Assembly: GCF_001975705.1 (NCBI RefSeq)
Contig: NZ_CP015093.1
Span: 1,860,001 to 1,924,000 of the forward strand
Length of the DNA stretch: 64,000 bases
Reading direction: 5' to 3'
DNA from: Salipiger abyssi
GTDB taxonomy: Bacteria > Pseudomonadota > Alphaproteobacteria > Rhodobacterales > Rhodobacteraceae
In this document: in pieces, positions 17,864 through 25,740 of the stretch
Numbering within the stretch: position 1 is the stretch's first letter
How the letters are laid out: each line of letters begins with the position of its first letter
The notes under the pieces: generated by a model
Seen by the model: only the letters and a program-made list of their open reading frames with translations
What the model was told of the DNA's origin: nothing
Databases searched by the model: none
Position numbers and translations under genes: made by a program

Positions 17864-19564
17864 ATGCCTTATCGCGCCCCCGTTTCCGAAACCTGCTTTC
17901 TCCTCGACCATGTGGTGGGCTTTTCCGCCGTTCAGGCCACCGAGCGGTTTGCCGAGGCCACGAGCGACACCGTTCAGGCGGTGCTGACCGAAGCCGGAAA
18001 GATGTGCGAGGAGGTCATGGCTCCGGTGCAGCGCAACGGCGATCTGCATCCCGCGGTGCTGGAAAACGGCGTGGTGCGCTGTTCGCCGGGCTATGCCGAG
18101 GCCTATCGCGCCATTGCCGAGGGCGGCTGGGTGGCGATCACCGCCGATCCGGAATACGGCGGCATGGGCCTGCCGCTGACGGTGGCCACGGCGGTGAACG
18201 AGATGATGTCCGGTGCCTGCCTGGCGCTGCAACTGAACCCGCTGCTGACCCAGGGCCAGATCGAGGCGCTGGAGCATCACGCCGACGAGGAAATGAAGGC
18301 GCTCTACCTGCCCAGGCTCATCTCGGGCGAATGGGCCGGCACGATGAACCTGACCGAGCCGCAGGCCGGCTCCGATGTGGGCGCGCTGAGTTCCAGGGCC
18401 ACCGACAATGGCGACGGCACCTACGCGGTCACCGGGCAGAAGATCTATATCTCCTGGGGCGATAACGATTTCGTCGAGAATATCTGCCACCTGGTGCTTG
18501 CGCGCCTGCCCGACGCGCCCGCCGGCACCAAGGGGATCAGCCTCTTCATGGTGCCGAAATTCATTCCCGACGAAAACGGCAACCCGGGCGTGGCCAACAG
18601 CCTCAAGGTGGTGAGTCTCGAGCACAAGATGGGCCTGCACGGCTCGCCCACCTGCGTGATGTCCTATGAGGGTGCCACCGGCTGGATGGTGGGCGAACCG
18701 GGCGGCGGCATGAAGGCGATGTTCACCATGATGAACAATGCCCGGCTGGGTGTCGGCGGCGAGGGCGTGGGCGCGGCGGAAGGCGCCTATCAGCACGCGC
18801 TGGCCTTTGCCAATGAGCGCAAGCAGGGCAAGAACCCTTACGACACGATCATCGGCCACGCGGATGTGCGCCGCATGCTGGCGACGATGAAGGCCGAGAT
18901 CTTCACCGCCCGCGCCATTGCGCTCGACTGCGCGGTTGCCATCGACATGGGCCGCGCCACCGGCGAGGCGGAGTGGCAGGCCCGCGCGGCGTTTCTGACG
19001 CCGATCGCCAAGGCCTTCGGCACCGATACCGGCTGCGAGGTCTCCTCAATGGGGGTGCAGGTGCATGGCGGCATGGGCTATGTCGAGGAATCCGGCGCCG
19101 CGCAATATTACCGCGACGTGCGGGTGACGGCGATCTATGAGGGCACCAACGGCATCCAGGCGATGGACATGGTGGGCCGCAAGCTGATGGATGGCGGCGA
19201 GGTCGCCGGCCGTCTGCTCGACGAGATCGAGGCCGAGGCGGAGGCCGCCAAGGCCGCGCTGCCGGATCTGGCCGAGGCGGTCTGGCAGGCCGCCGAGACG
19301 CTGCGCGAAACCACCGAATGGCTGGTGGCGCGCCCGATGCCGGAGCGCTTCGGCACCGCGGTGCCCTATCTGCGCGCCTTCGCGCGGGTGTTGGGCGGGC
19401 ATTACCACCTGCGCGCGGCGATGGCCGACCGCGACGGCGCGCATGGCCGGCTGGCGCGGTTCTACATCACCCGGCTGCTGCCCGAGCATACCGGCCTGCT
19501 GGCACATGTGCGCGCCGAGGATGCGGCGCTGATGGCGATCAGCCCCGACGATCTGGCAGCGTGA
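17864..19564 (+). CDS. dmdC: acyl-CoA dehydrogenase, DmdC-type (3-methylmercaptopropionyl-CoA dehydrogenase)
   Basis: A 566-residue FAD enzyme. DmdC oxidises methylmercaptopropionyl-CoA to methylthioacryloyl-CoA in the DMSP demethylation pathway of roseobacters. The whole sequence resembles DmdC as I remember it: N-terminus MPYRAPVSETCFLLDHVVG, EYGGMGLPL, NLTEPQAGSDVGAL, VVSLEHKMGLHGSPT and YEGTNGIQ with the catalytic Glu near residue 425. The first stretch of the longer open frame is left out because the family starts at MPYRAP. DmdC-like paralogues are common, so substrate is inferred. No dmdA, dmdB or dmdD is adjacent. Confidence 0.8.
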   Translation: MPYRAPVSETCFLLDHVVGFSAVQATERFAEATSDTVQAVLTEAGKMCEEVMAPVQRNGDLHPAVLENGVVRCSPGYAEAYRAIAEGGWVAITADPEYGGMGLPLTVATAVNEMMSGACLALQLNPLLTQGQIEALEHHADEEMKALYLPRLISGEWAGTMNLTEPQAGSDVGALSSRATDNGDGTYAVTGQKIYISWGDNDFVENICHLVLARLPDAPAGTKGISLFMVPKFIPDENGNPGVANSLKVVSLEHKMGLHGSPTCVMSYEGATGWMVGEPGGGMKAMFTMMNNARLGVGGEGVGAAEGAYQHALAFANERKQGKNPYDTIIGHADVRRMLATMKAEIFTARAIALDCAVAIDMGRATGEAEWQARAAFLTPIAKAFGTDTGCEVSSMGVQVHGGMGYVEESGAAQYYRDVRVTAIYEGTNGIQAMDMVGRKLMDGGEVAGRLLDEIEAEAEAAKAALPDLAEAVWQAAETLRETTEWLVARPMPERFGTAVPYLRAFARVLGGHYHLRAAMADRDGAHGRLARFYITRLLPEHTGLLAHVRAEDAALMAISPDDLAA

Positions 19565-20592
19565 TGACCTCCGGCATCCGTTACCCGCACGAGGTGCCGC
19601 CGGAGGAAGGCACGGCGCTGGAACTGGCCGAGGGCGTGCTCTGGATGCGCCTGCCGCTGCCGATGGCGCTGGACCATGTGAATGTCTACGCGCTCGACGA
19701 TGGCGACGGCTGGACCATTGTCGATACCGGCTTTTCCTCGCGCCATACCCGCGCGATCTGGGAGACGCTGCTGAGCGGCCCGCTCGGCGGCAAGCCGGTG
19801 CGCCGGGTGCTGGTCACCCATCACCACCCCGATCATATCGGGCTCGCGGGCTGGTTCCAGGAGCGCGGCGCCGAGCTGATCACCACCCGCACCGCCTGGC
19901 TGTTCTCGCGGATGTTGCAGCTCGACACGCAGGACCGCCCGACCGAGGCGCAGCTCGCCTATTGGCGCCATTGCGGCATGGACCCGGAGATCCTGCGCCA
20001 GCGTGCCGGTGAGCGGCCCTTCAACTCGGCGGATGTGGTCTGGCCGCTGCCGCTGGGCTTCACCCGCATCCGGCAGGACGACACGATCCGCATCGGCGGG
20101 CGGGTCTGGGACGTGCATATCGGCAACGGCCACGCGCCCGAACACGCGACGCTCTGGTCGCAGGACGACAATCTGGTGCTGTCGGGCGATCAGATCCTCT
20201 CCACCATCAGCTCCAATATCGGTGTCTATGCCACCGAGCCAGAGGCTGACCCGGTGGGCGACTGGCTGGAGGCCTGCGAACGGCTGATGACGCTGGCGCG
20301 GCCCGAACATCTGGTGCTGGGCGGGCACAAGCTGCCCTTTACCGGGCTGCCCTTCCGCATGGCGCAGCTCATCGAGAATCACCACTCCGCGCTCGACCGG
20401 CTGCACGCCTATCTGACCGAACCCAAATCGGCCGGCGCCTGTTTCGCGCCGCTCTTCAAGCGCAATATCGACGGCGGCACCTACGGGCTGGCGCTGGTCG
20501 AGGCGATGGCCCATTGCCTGCACCTGTGGCACGAGGGCCGCGCGGTGCGGACGGTGGGGCCGGACGATGCCTGGCTCTGGCAGGCGATCTGA
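19564..20592 (+). CDS. metallo-beta-lactamase-fold hydrolase coupled to dmdC
   Basis: A 342-residue MBL-fold enzyme with the metal motif THHHPDH (about 83-89), a GNGHAPEH second-shell block (about 180-188), and GDQIL carrying the bridging Asp. The C-terminal part (about 250-342) is a winged-helix-like extension typical of the group with thioesterase or glyoxalase-like members. Its ATG shares one base with the dmdC stop (TGATG), so it is translationally coupled to the dehydrogenase. A thioester-hydrolysis role in the same pathway is plausible but unproven. Confidence 0.9.
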   Translation: MTSGIRYPHEVPPEEGTALELAEGVLWMRLPLPMALDHVNVYALDDGDGWTIVDTGFSSRHTRAIWETLLSGPLGGKPVRRVLVTHHHPDHIGLAGWFQERGAELITTRTAWLFSRMLQLDTQDRPTEAQLAYWRHCGMDPEILRQRAGERPFNSADVVWPLPLGFTRIRQDDTIRIGGRVWDVHIGNGHAPEHATLWSQDDNLVLSGDQILSTISSNIGVYATEPEADPVGDWLEACERLMTLARPEHLVLGGHKLPFTGLPFRMAQLIENHHSALDRLHAYLTEPKSAGACFAPLFKRNIDGGTYGLALVEAMAHCLHLWHEGRAVRTVGPDDAWLWQAI

Positions 20593-20709
20593 ACCGGCGG
20601 GCGGGGAAAAGATACCTGGACCCTGCGTCTTTTGTGCTGGTGACAGGGCTTTGGAAATCGGCTAACCAAAATGCCGAGAAAAGGCATTCCAAAGGGACGG
20701 ACGTCGCAG

Positions 20710-20844
20710 ATGGCTGAACACAAGCACGGCACCATGGACATCACCGCGCAGGAGAAAACCTTCAACGGGTTCGTCAAGTTCACGATCCGCACGGTCGGCG
20801 TGATCATCTTCATCCTGCTGTTCCTGGCGGTCTTCAACACCTGA
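20710..20844 (+). CDS. aa3-type cytochrome c oxidase subunit IV
   Basis: This 44-residue protein starts MAEHKHGTMDITAQEKTF, followed by a single membrane helix (TVGVIIFILLFLAVFNT). That matches the short bacterial subunit IV found in aa3-type cytochrome c oxidases of Rhodobacter and Paracoccus. The gene is isolated from other oxidase genes, as is usual in the family. It starts about 118 bp after the hydrolase gene and may have its own promoter. Confidence 0.9.
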   Translation: MAEHKHGTMDITAQEKTFNGFVKFTIRTVGVIIFILLFLAVFNT

Positions 20845-20877
20845 CGCCAGCGCGATCCCACCGGGAGCATTTCAGAT

Positions 20878-21507
20878 ATGTTGTTTCGAGCCGCGGTATT
20901 CGCCGGTCTGGCAGCGCTCGCGCTTGCGGGATGTACCACGCCGGGCGCAAGAATTCCCAATGCCACGCCTGAAGAGATCGCCGCGGCGGCCTATCGCCAC
21001 CCTGGCCCGCCGGCGATCACCCTCTATACGATGATCAACAACCGCACCGATGCCGGCGCGCATTCCAGCATGATGATCAACGCACCGTCGCAGCGGGTGG
21101 TCTTCGACCCCGCCGGCTCGGTGCGGGCGGATTATCTGGTCGAGGCCGACGATGTGCTCTACGGCATCACGCCGCGCATCGAGGGCTTCTACGAGCGTGC
21201 CCATGCCCGCGAGACCTATCGCGTGCGCATCCAGCGCATCGAGGTGCCGCCGGAAGTGGCCGAGCAGGCGCTGCGTCTGGTGCAGGGCTATGGTTCGGTG
21301 CCGCATGCGCAATGCACCGTCGCGACCTCGGGCGTGCTGTCTCAGCTTCCGGGTTTCGAAGGGATCAAGAACACCTGGTTCCCGGTGAAACTTGCCGATC
21401 AGCTGGCAGAAATGCCCGGCGTGACCGAGCGCGTGTTGCGCGAGGACGATGCCGACGACAAGGCGCTGGCGATTGCCGCCGGGCCGGGCGATCAGCCGAA
21501 CCAGTAG
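20878..21507 (+). CDS. conserved outer-membrane-type lipoprotein
   Basis: A 209-residue protein with a lipoprotein signal peptide (LAALALAGC, lipobox Cys at residue 19). I recognise no named domain. The mature part opens with a proline-rich stretch (GPPAITLYTMINNRT) and is hydrophilic and basic-acidic mixed. Such proteins are widespread in Rhodobacteraceae without known role. Its 3' end overlaps the convergent azlD by 16 bp. Confidence 0.85.
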   Translation: MLFRAAVFAGLAALALAGCTTPGARIPNATPEEIAAAAYRHPGPPAITLYTMINNRTDAGAHSSMMINAPSQRVVFDPAGSVRADYLVEADDVLYGITPRIEGFYERAHARETYRVRIQRIEVPPEVAEQALRLVQGYGSVPHAQCTVATSGVLSQLPGFEGIKNTWFPVKLADQLAEMPGVTERVLREDDADDKALAIAAGPGDQPNQ

Positions 21508-21818
21508 GCGCCGCCGGCGAGCACCAGCCCGCCGAGCAGCATCGACAGGATCACGTTCTTGATGAAATAGGCCGCCGCCAGCGTCACGCCGGCGGCGGTG
21601 AGCCGTACCGGATCGGTCTCGCCTTCGGTTGCGCTGGGCCAGACGACCAGCGGCATGACCAGCGCCGGCAGCACCGCCACGGCGGTATAGCGCAGATGCC
21701 GGGTCAGCCATTCCGGCAGCGGTCGGTCGCCCACCAGGCCCAGAAACACGAAGCGCAGGCCGAAGCTTCCCAGCCCCAGTGCCACGATCACGATCCAAAG
21801 TTCGGTTCTGTCGATCAT
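21492..21818 (-). CDS. azlD: AzlD-type small subunit of branched-chain amino acid exporter
   Basis: A 108-residue membrane protein with about four hydrophobic helices and the AzlD pattern LRFVFLGLVGDRPLPEWLTRHLRY. AzlC and AzlD together export branched-chain amino acids or their analogues (BrnFE/YgaZH type). The ATG at 21818 overlaps the azlC stop (ATGA), which settles the start against a longer upstream frame. Confidence 0.92.
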   Translation of the reverse strand: MIDRTELWIVIVALGLGSFGLRFVFLGLVGDRPLPEWLTRHLRYTAVAVLPALVMPLVVWPSATEGETDPVRLTAAGVTLAAAYFIKNVILSMLLGGLVLAGGAYWFG

Positions 21819-22519
21819 TTTGCACCCACCCTGCGTTCCACTTCGGCCCCTGCCGCCATGCCCAGGCCCGCCGCGACCAGCAGGCCGAGATTGAAGGGCA
21901 GGAAGGCGAATGTCAGTGCCGCCACCGAGGCGACCAGCGCCGCCGTGCGATGCGCGCCGGTGCGCAGCGCCGGGCCGATCATCGCGATAAAGGCCAGCGG
22001 CATGGCGAAATCCAGCCCCCATTCCGTCGGGATCGCCGAGCCCACCAGCGCGCCGACCACCGTGAAGGCATACCAGAACGGGCAGAGCGGCATGGTGGCG
22101 CCGAGGAAATAGGCGAATTTCTCGGCCAGCGAGAGGTCGCGCTCCTTCTCGAACTTGACCACCGACAGGGCGTAGTTCTGATCCACCAGGAAATAGGCGC
22201 AGACCGCGCGTTTCCAGAGCGGCAGCTTGCCCAGGGCCGGCGTCAGCGAGGCGGAATACATCGCCATGCGCAGATTGACCGCCAGCGCCGAGGCCAGCAC
22301 CACCACCAGCGGCACGTTTTCCTGCAAGAGCTGAAGCGCGGTGAACTGCGACGCCCCGGCGATCACCGCGAGGGAAAAGGCCAGCGCCTCACCGGCGTTC
22401 AGCCCGGCATCCGAGGCCACAACGCCGAACAGCGTGGCAAAGGGCAGGATGACAAGCAGGAAGGGCAGTCCGTCGCGGACGCCGGTCCAAAAGCTTGACT
22501 TCACGCCGGGGCCCGCCAT
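21815..22519 (-). CDS. azlC: AzlC-type branched-chain amino acid exporter, large subunit
   Basis: A 234-residue protein with five or more membrane helices and the AzlC/YgaZ pattern GVRDGLPFLLVILPFATLFG near the N-terminus, FTALQLLQENVP and YFLVDQNYALS in the middle. It is translated with azlD by overlap. The start faces mobA; about 100 bp between them must hold both promoters. Confidence 0.94.
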   Translation of the reverse strand: MAGPGVKSSFWTGVRDGLPFLLVILPFATLFGVVASDAGLNAGEALAFSLAVIAGASQFTALQLLQENVPLVVVLASALAVNLRMAMYSASLTPALGKLPLWKRAVCAYFLVDQNYALSVVKFEKERDLSLAEKFAYFLGATMPLCPFWYAFTVVGALVGSAIPTEWGLDFAMPLAFIAMIGPALRTGAHRTAALVASVAALTFAFLPFNLGLLVAAGLGMAAGAEVERRVGAK

Positions 22520-22619
22520 GGTGCATCTCCGAATTCAGGGTGTGGTCAAGCCGTACCGAAGCGCCGGGGGAGATGCAATTGCCACAACTGTGTGTGTACG
22601 CACGAAAGAGTCTCTTGCC

Positions 22620-23216
22620 GTGAAGCAACCTTTCGGTGTGATCCTCGCCGGCGGGCTGGCGACGCGGATGGGCGGCGGCGACAAGGCATCGCTCATGCTG
22701 GGCGGGCAGAGCCTGCTGTCCCATGCGGTGGAGCGTCTGGAGCCGCAGGTGGCGGGGCTGGCGCTCAACGCCAATGGCGATCCCGCGCGCTTTGCGGCGA
22801 CGGGCCTGCCGCTGCTGCCCGATCCGCTGTCCGGCCATCCCGGGCCGCTGGCGGGCATTCTCGCGGGGCTCGACTGGGCGGCGGCTGAGGGTGGCGACAC
22901 GGTGGTGAGCGTGGCCTGCGACACGCCGTTCTTTCCCTGCGATCTGGTGCCGCAGCTTCTGCTTGCCGCCGAAGGGATGGAGGCGCCGCTGGCGCTGGCC
23001 GCCAGCCAGGGGCGCCGGCATCCGGTCTTCGGGCTCTGGCCGGTATCGCTTCGCGGCGCGCTGCGCGCCGCGCTGGATCGGGGCGAGCGCAAGGTGGCAG
23101 CATTTGCCGACGCCCATGGCGGGCGCGAGGCGGCGTTTCCGGCGCCGGGGCTCGATCCGTTCTTCAACATCAACACGCCCGCCGATCTGGCGGAGGCCGA
23201 GGCGGTGCTGGCATGA
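22620..23216 (+). CDS. mobA: molybdenum cofactor guanylyltransferase
   Basis: It attaches GMP to molybdopterin to form the MGD cofactor of DMSO-reductase-family enzymes. The 198-residue product has the GTP-binding loop LAGGLATRMGGGDKA (about 9-23), DPLSGHPGPLAGI and the CDTPFFP Mg-binding region near residue 100. The GTG at 22620 is taken as start because the family begins right before the loop and an AAAGAG lies 9 bases upstream. It overlaps mobB by 4 bp. Confidence 0.93.
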   Translation: MKQPFGVILAGGLATRMGGGDKASLMLGGQSLLSHAVERLEPQVAGLALNANGDPARFAATGLPLLPDPLSGHPGPLAGILAGLDWAAAEGGDTVVSVACDTPFFPCDLVPQLLLAAEGMEAPLALAASQGRRHPVFGLWPVSLRGALRAALDRGERKVAAFADAHGGREAAFPAPGLDPFFNINTPADLAEAEAVLA

Positions 23217-23692
23217 AGGTCTTTGGCGTCACCGGCTGGAAGAATGCCGGCAAGACCACCCTGGTCGAGCGTCTGATCGCCGAGTTCCGCGCGCGTGGCT
23301 TGCGGGTCAGCACGCTGAAACACGCCCATCACGGCTTTGACATCGACCATGAGGGCAAGGACAGCTACCGCCACCGCGCGGCGGGAGCGGGCGAGGTGAT
23401 CGTTGCCTCCGGGCGCCGTGTGGCGCAGCTCACCGAGCTTGACGAGGAGATGCCGCTGGCGGCGCTGCTGGCGCGGCTGGGGCCCTGCGATATCGTGTTG
23501 ATCGAGGGCTGGAAGCGCGACGATCACCCGAAGATCGAGGTGCATCGCGCGGAAAATGGCGGTGCGCTGATCGCCGAAGGGGATCCGACGATCCGGGCGG
23601 TGGCGAGCGATTATGCGGTGACGGTAGATTGTCCGGTGCTCGATCTGGAAGATGTGGCCGGGATCGCCGATTTCATCCTGGCGGAAGTTTGA
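23213..23692 (+). CDS. mobB: molybdopterin-guanine dinucleotide biosynthesis protein MobB
   Basis: A 159-residue GTP-binding accessory protein for MGD synthesis. Its Walker A motif GWKNAGKTT sits at residues 8-16, and the family blocks KHAHHGFDIDHEGKDSYRH and IVLIEGWKRDDHPKIEVHR follow. It overlaps mobA by 4 bp. Its stop codon (23690-23692) lies inside the terminal inverted repeat of the palindromic element that follows. Confidence 0.94.
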   Translation: MKVFGVTGWKNAGKTTLVERLIAEFRARGLRVSTLKHAHHGFDIDHEGKDSYRHRAAGAGEVIVASGRRVAQLTELDEEMPLAALLARLGPCDIVLIEGWKRDDHPKIEVHRAENGGALIAEGDPTIRAVASDYAVTVDCPVLDLEDVAGIADFILAEV

Positions 23693-23955
23693 GGGGCGTG
23701 GCGGGTTGGAAACCCTCCCTACCGTGCCACGCATTGGTGAGCCGCGCCATCGCCGGCCCGTGGGTTGGCGACCTCAGCTCTGAACCTCTCGATTTATCCC
23801 GGCCATGTCCGAAAGACCTCGACACGTTGTACTGACGTCACCAAATCGCCAGCCCGGGGGACGGGCCGGCGATGGCGCGGCGCCCTTCGGGCTTGTTCCG
23901 CGCCCGAGCAACGCTCAACCGTAGGGTAAGTTTCCAACCCACCGCGCCCCTCAAA
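23688..23955. repeat. MITE-like palindromic element, copy 2
   Basis: The whole gap after mobB is one inverted-repeat structure. Outer arms 23688-23722 and 23921-23955 are complementary at 30 of 35 positions (left arm begins TTTGAGGGGCG). Inner arms 23741-23760 and 23862-23881 are a perfect 20-bp inverted repeat (GCCGCGCCATCG...). The centre carries the 36-nt core shared with 16592-16627. There is no credible gene inside. The left arm supplies the mobB stop codon and the right arm ends at the stop of the convergent gene. Confidence 0.75.
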
Positions 23956-24960
23956 TCAATCGAACGTCCCCGCCACGCGGCCGAGCAGCATGAAGGCCCG
24001 TGCCGAGCGGGTGTTTGCCAGTTCGCTCACCTCGGAATCGCTGGCCTCGGGGGCGAAACGCGCCACCCCCTTGTCGAAGAGCCGCAGGAAGTGATGCGCC
24101 GCGTCGCGGAAGATCGGATCCTGCTTCATCCGTCCGGCGGTCAGTGCCAGCGAGGAGCGGTCGCGCACGCCGCCAAGCGCCGCGATGGCGCGGCCCCGTG
24201 CGCCGTCGGCGAAGGCGCGCCAGATCTCCGGACGCGCCATGTCCGGGCGCAGGTCGTCCATATAGATGCCGTCCTGCGACAGCAGCGTCAGCACATCCTG
24301 TGCTGCCTGGATCAACTGCGCGGTCGGGCGGTCCTTCAGCGCGCGGCGCAGCGCGGCAAAGCCCTGCTCGTCCTCGGCGGTCTCGGGGAAGTTCAGCGCG
24401 CGGATGAAATCGGCATTGGCCAGCGGCGGTTGCAATGCCTCGGCAGGCGTGCCCAGCGACAGCACGGGCTGATCCTCGGTCATCTCGGCGGCGGGCGCCG
24501 GCACCGGCGCCTGCGCGCTCGCGGCGGTGCGGGTCGAGGTGAAGATCGCCAGCGCCGTCTCAGTCTTGCGCTGGGCGGCGGCGATCTCGTCGAGCTTCTT
24601 GGAAATGGAGCCCGCGCCCGCGTCTTTCCGCCCGGCCTGAGCCTGCGCCAGATAGGCGTTGCGGATCGCGTCGATGGCGGTTTGCAGCCGCGCGCTCTCC
24701 TCGCGCATCACCCGGCTGGCCCGTGCAGCGGTGGCCGCCACCCAGATCAGTGCCACCGGCATGAACACCACCATGAGCGTCAGGACAAACCGCAGCCCGT
24801 CGGTGCCCTCGCCGCCCCACATCAGGAAAAACGCGCCCGACAGCACCAGCCAGCCGATGCTGAGCGCCATCGCGGCGATTTCGATGCCGGAGATGCCGCC
24901 TTTCGGGGACCGCTCGTAGATGCCCAGCGGGGTGGGCTGGCTGTCGTTGCTATCGGCCAT
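23956..24960 (-). CDS. conserved membrane protein with coiled coil
   Basis: A 334-residue protein I cannot assign to a named family. Two membrane helices lie near residues 25-49 and 56-80, followed by a probable coiled coil (about 85-140; RVMREESARLQTAIDAI), an Ala/Pro-rich linker and a mainly helical soluble domain (about 180-334). The layout suggests a membrane-tethered structural or regulatory protein. Its stop lies directly against the repeat element, and it is followed upstream by greA on the same strand with a 12-bp gap, so they may be co-transcribed. Confidence 0.82.
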   Translation of the reverse strand: MADSNDSQPTPLGIYERSPKGGISGIEIAAMALSIGWLVLSGAFFLMWGGEGTDGLRFVLTLMVVFMPVALIWVAATAARASRVMREESARLQTAIDAIRNAYLAQAQAGRKDAGAGSISKKLDEIAAAQRKTETALAIFTSTRTAASAQAPVPAPAAEMTEDQPVLSLGTPAEALQPPLANADFIRALNFPETAEDEQGFAALRRALKDRPTAQLIQAAQDVLTLLSQDGIYMDDLRPDMARPEIWRAFADGARGRAIAALGGVRDRSSLALTAGRMKQDPIFRDAAHHFLRLFDKGVARFAPEASDSEVSELANTRSARAFMLLGRVAGTFD

Positions 24961-24972
24961 CTGGCGCGGACC

Positions 24973-25443
24973 TTACTTGTAAGCGATGCTCAGAATCTCG
25001 TAGCTCTTTTCGCCGCCCGGGGTGCGGACTTCAACGCTGTCGCCCTCTTCCTTGCCGATCAGGGCGCGGGCGATGGGCGATTTGATGTTGAGCAGGCCCT
25101 TCTCGATATTGGCCTCATGCTCGCCGACGATCTGCCAGGTCTTTTCCTCGTCGGTATCCTCGTCGACCACGGTGACCGTGGCGCCGAACTTCACCGCGCC
25201 GGTCAGCTTGGCAGGGTCGATCACCTCGGCCAGCCCCATCACCGACTCGATCTCCTTGATGCGGCCCTCGATGAAACCCTGCTTTTCGCGGGCGGAATGA
25301 TACTCGGCGTTTTCCTTAAGATCGCCCAGCTCGCGCGCCTCTGCGATCGCCTGGATGATCGCGGGGCGCTCTTCGCTCTTGAGCGTTTTCAATTCGGTCT
25401 CGAGCGCGGAGAACCCCGCGCGGGTCATTAGGATCTTTTCCAA
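24973..25443 (-). CDS. greA: transcription elongation factor GreA
   Basis: It rescues backtracked RNA polymerase by stimulating transcript cleavage. The 156 residues match the normal GreA length, with the N-terminal coiled coil carrying the acidic tip ([20 protein letters not shown], about 37-56) and the C-terminal FKBP-like domain ([16 protein letters not shown]). About 300 bp without a gene separates it from the divergent ETF-QO gene; I see no convincing promoter motif or other feature in that gap. Confidence 0.97.
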   Translation of the reverse strand: MEKILMTRAGFSALETELKTLKSEERPAIIQAIAEARELGDLKENAEYHSAREKQGFIEGRIKEIESVMGLAEVIDPAKLTGAVKFGATVTVVDEDTDEEKTWQIVGEHEANIEKGLLNIKSPIARALIGKEEGDSVEVRTPGGEKSYEILSIAYK

Positions 25444-25740
25444 GGAGAGGGCTCCTGAACGTACGGTTCGTGCATTTCAGTCTGAGTATGGCACATAACG
25501 TGTCTTCCCGCCCCTTCGTCAAGTGGGCAAGCCGGCGTCTTTAGGCGCATTGACCGGATGGGTAAGAGAAATCGACGCATTTCCGCCGTGCGGCGGAGCT
25601 CGCCGGCGGTGCGGGGCCCGAATCTGGCGAGAAAGACGCTTTCAAGCGGCATCCTGCCGTGTTTCGATTGACCTTTGCTGCGCTGCCGCGCTACCCCGGG
25701 CCGCAAGATTATTTCTTGAGAAGCCAGCGGAGGAGTCGGC

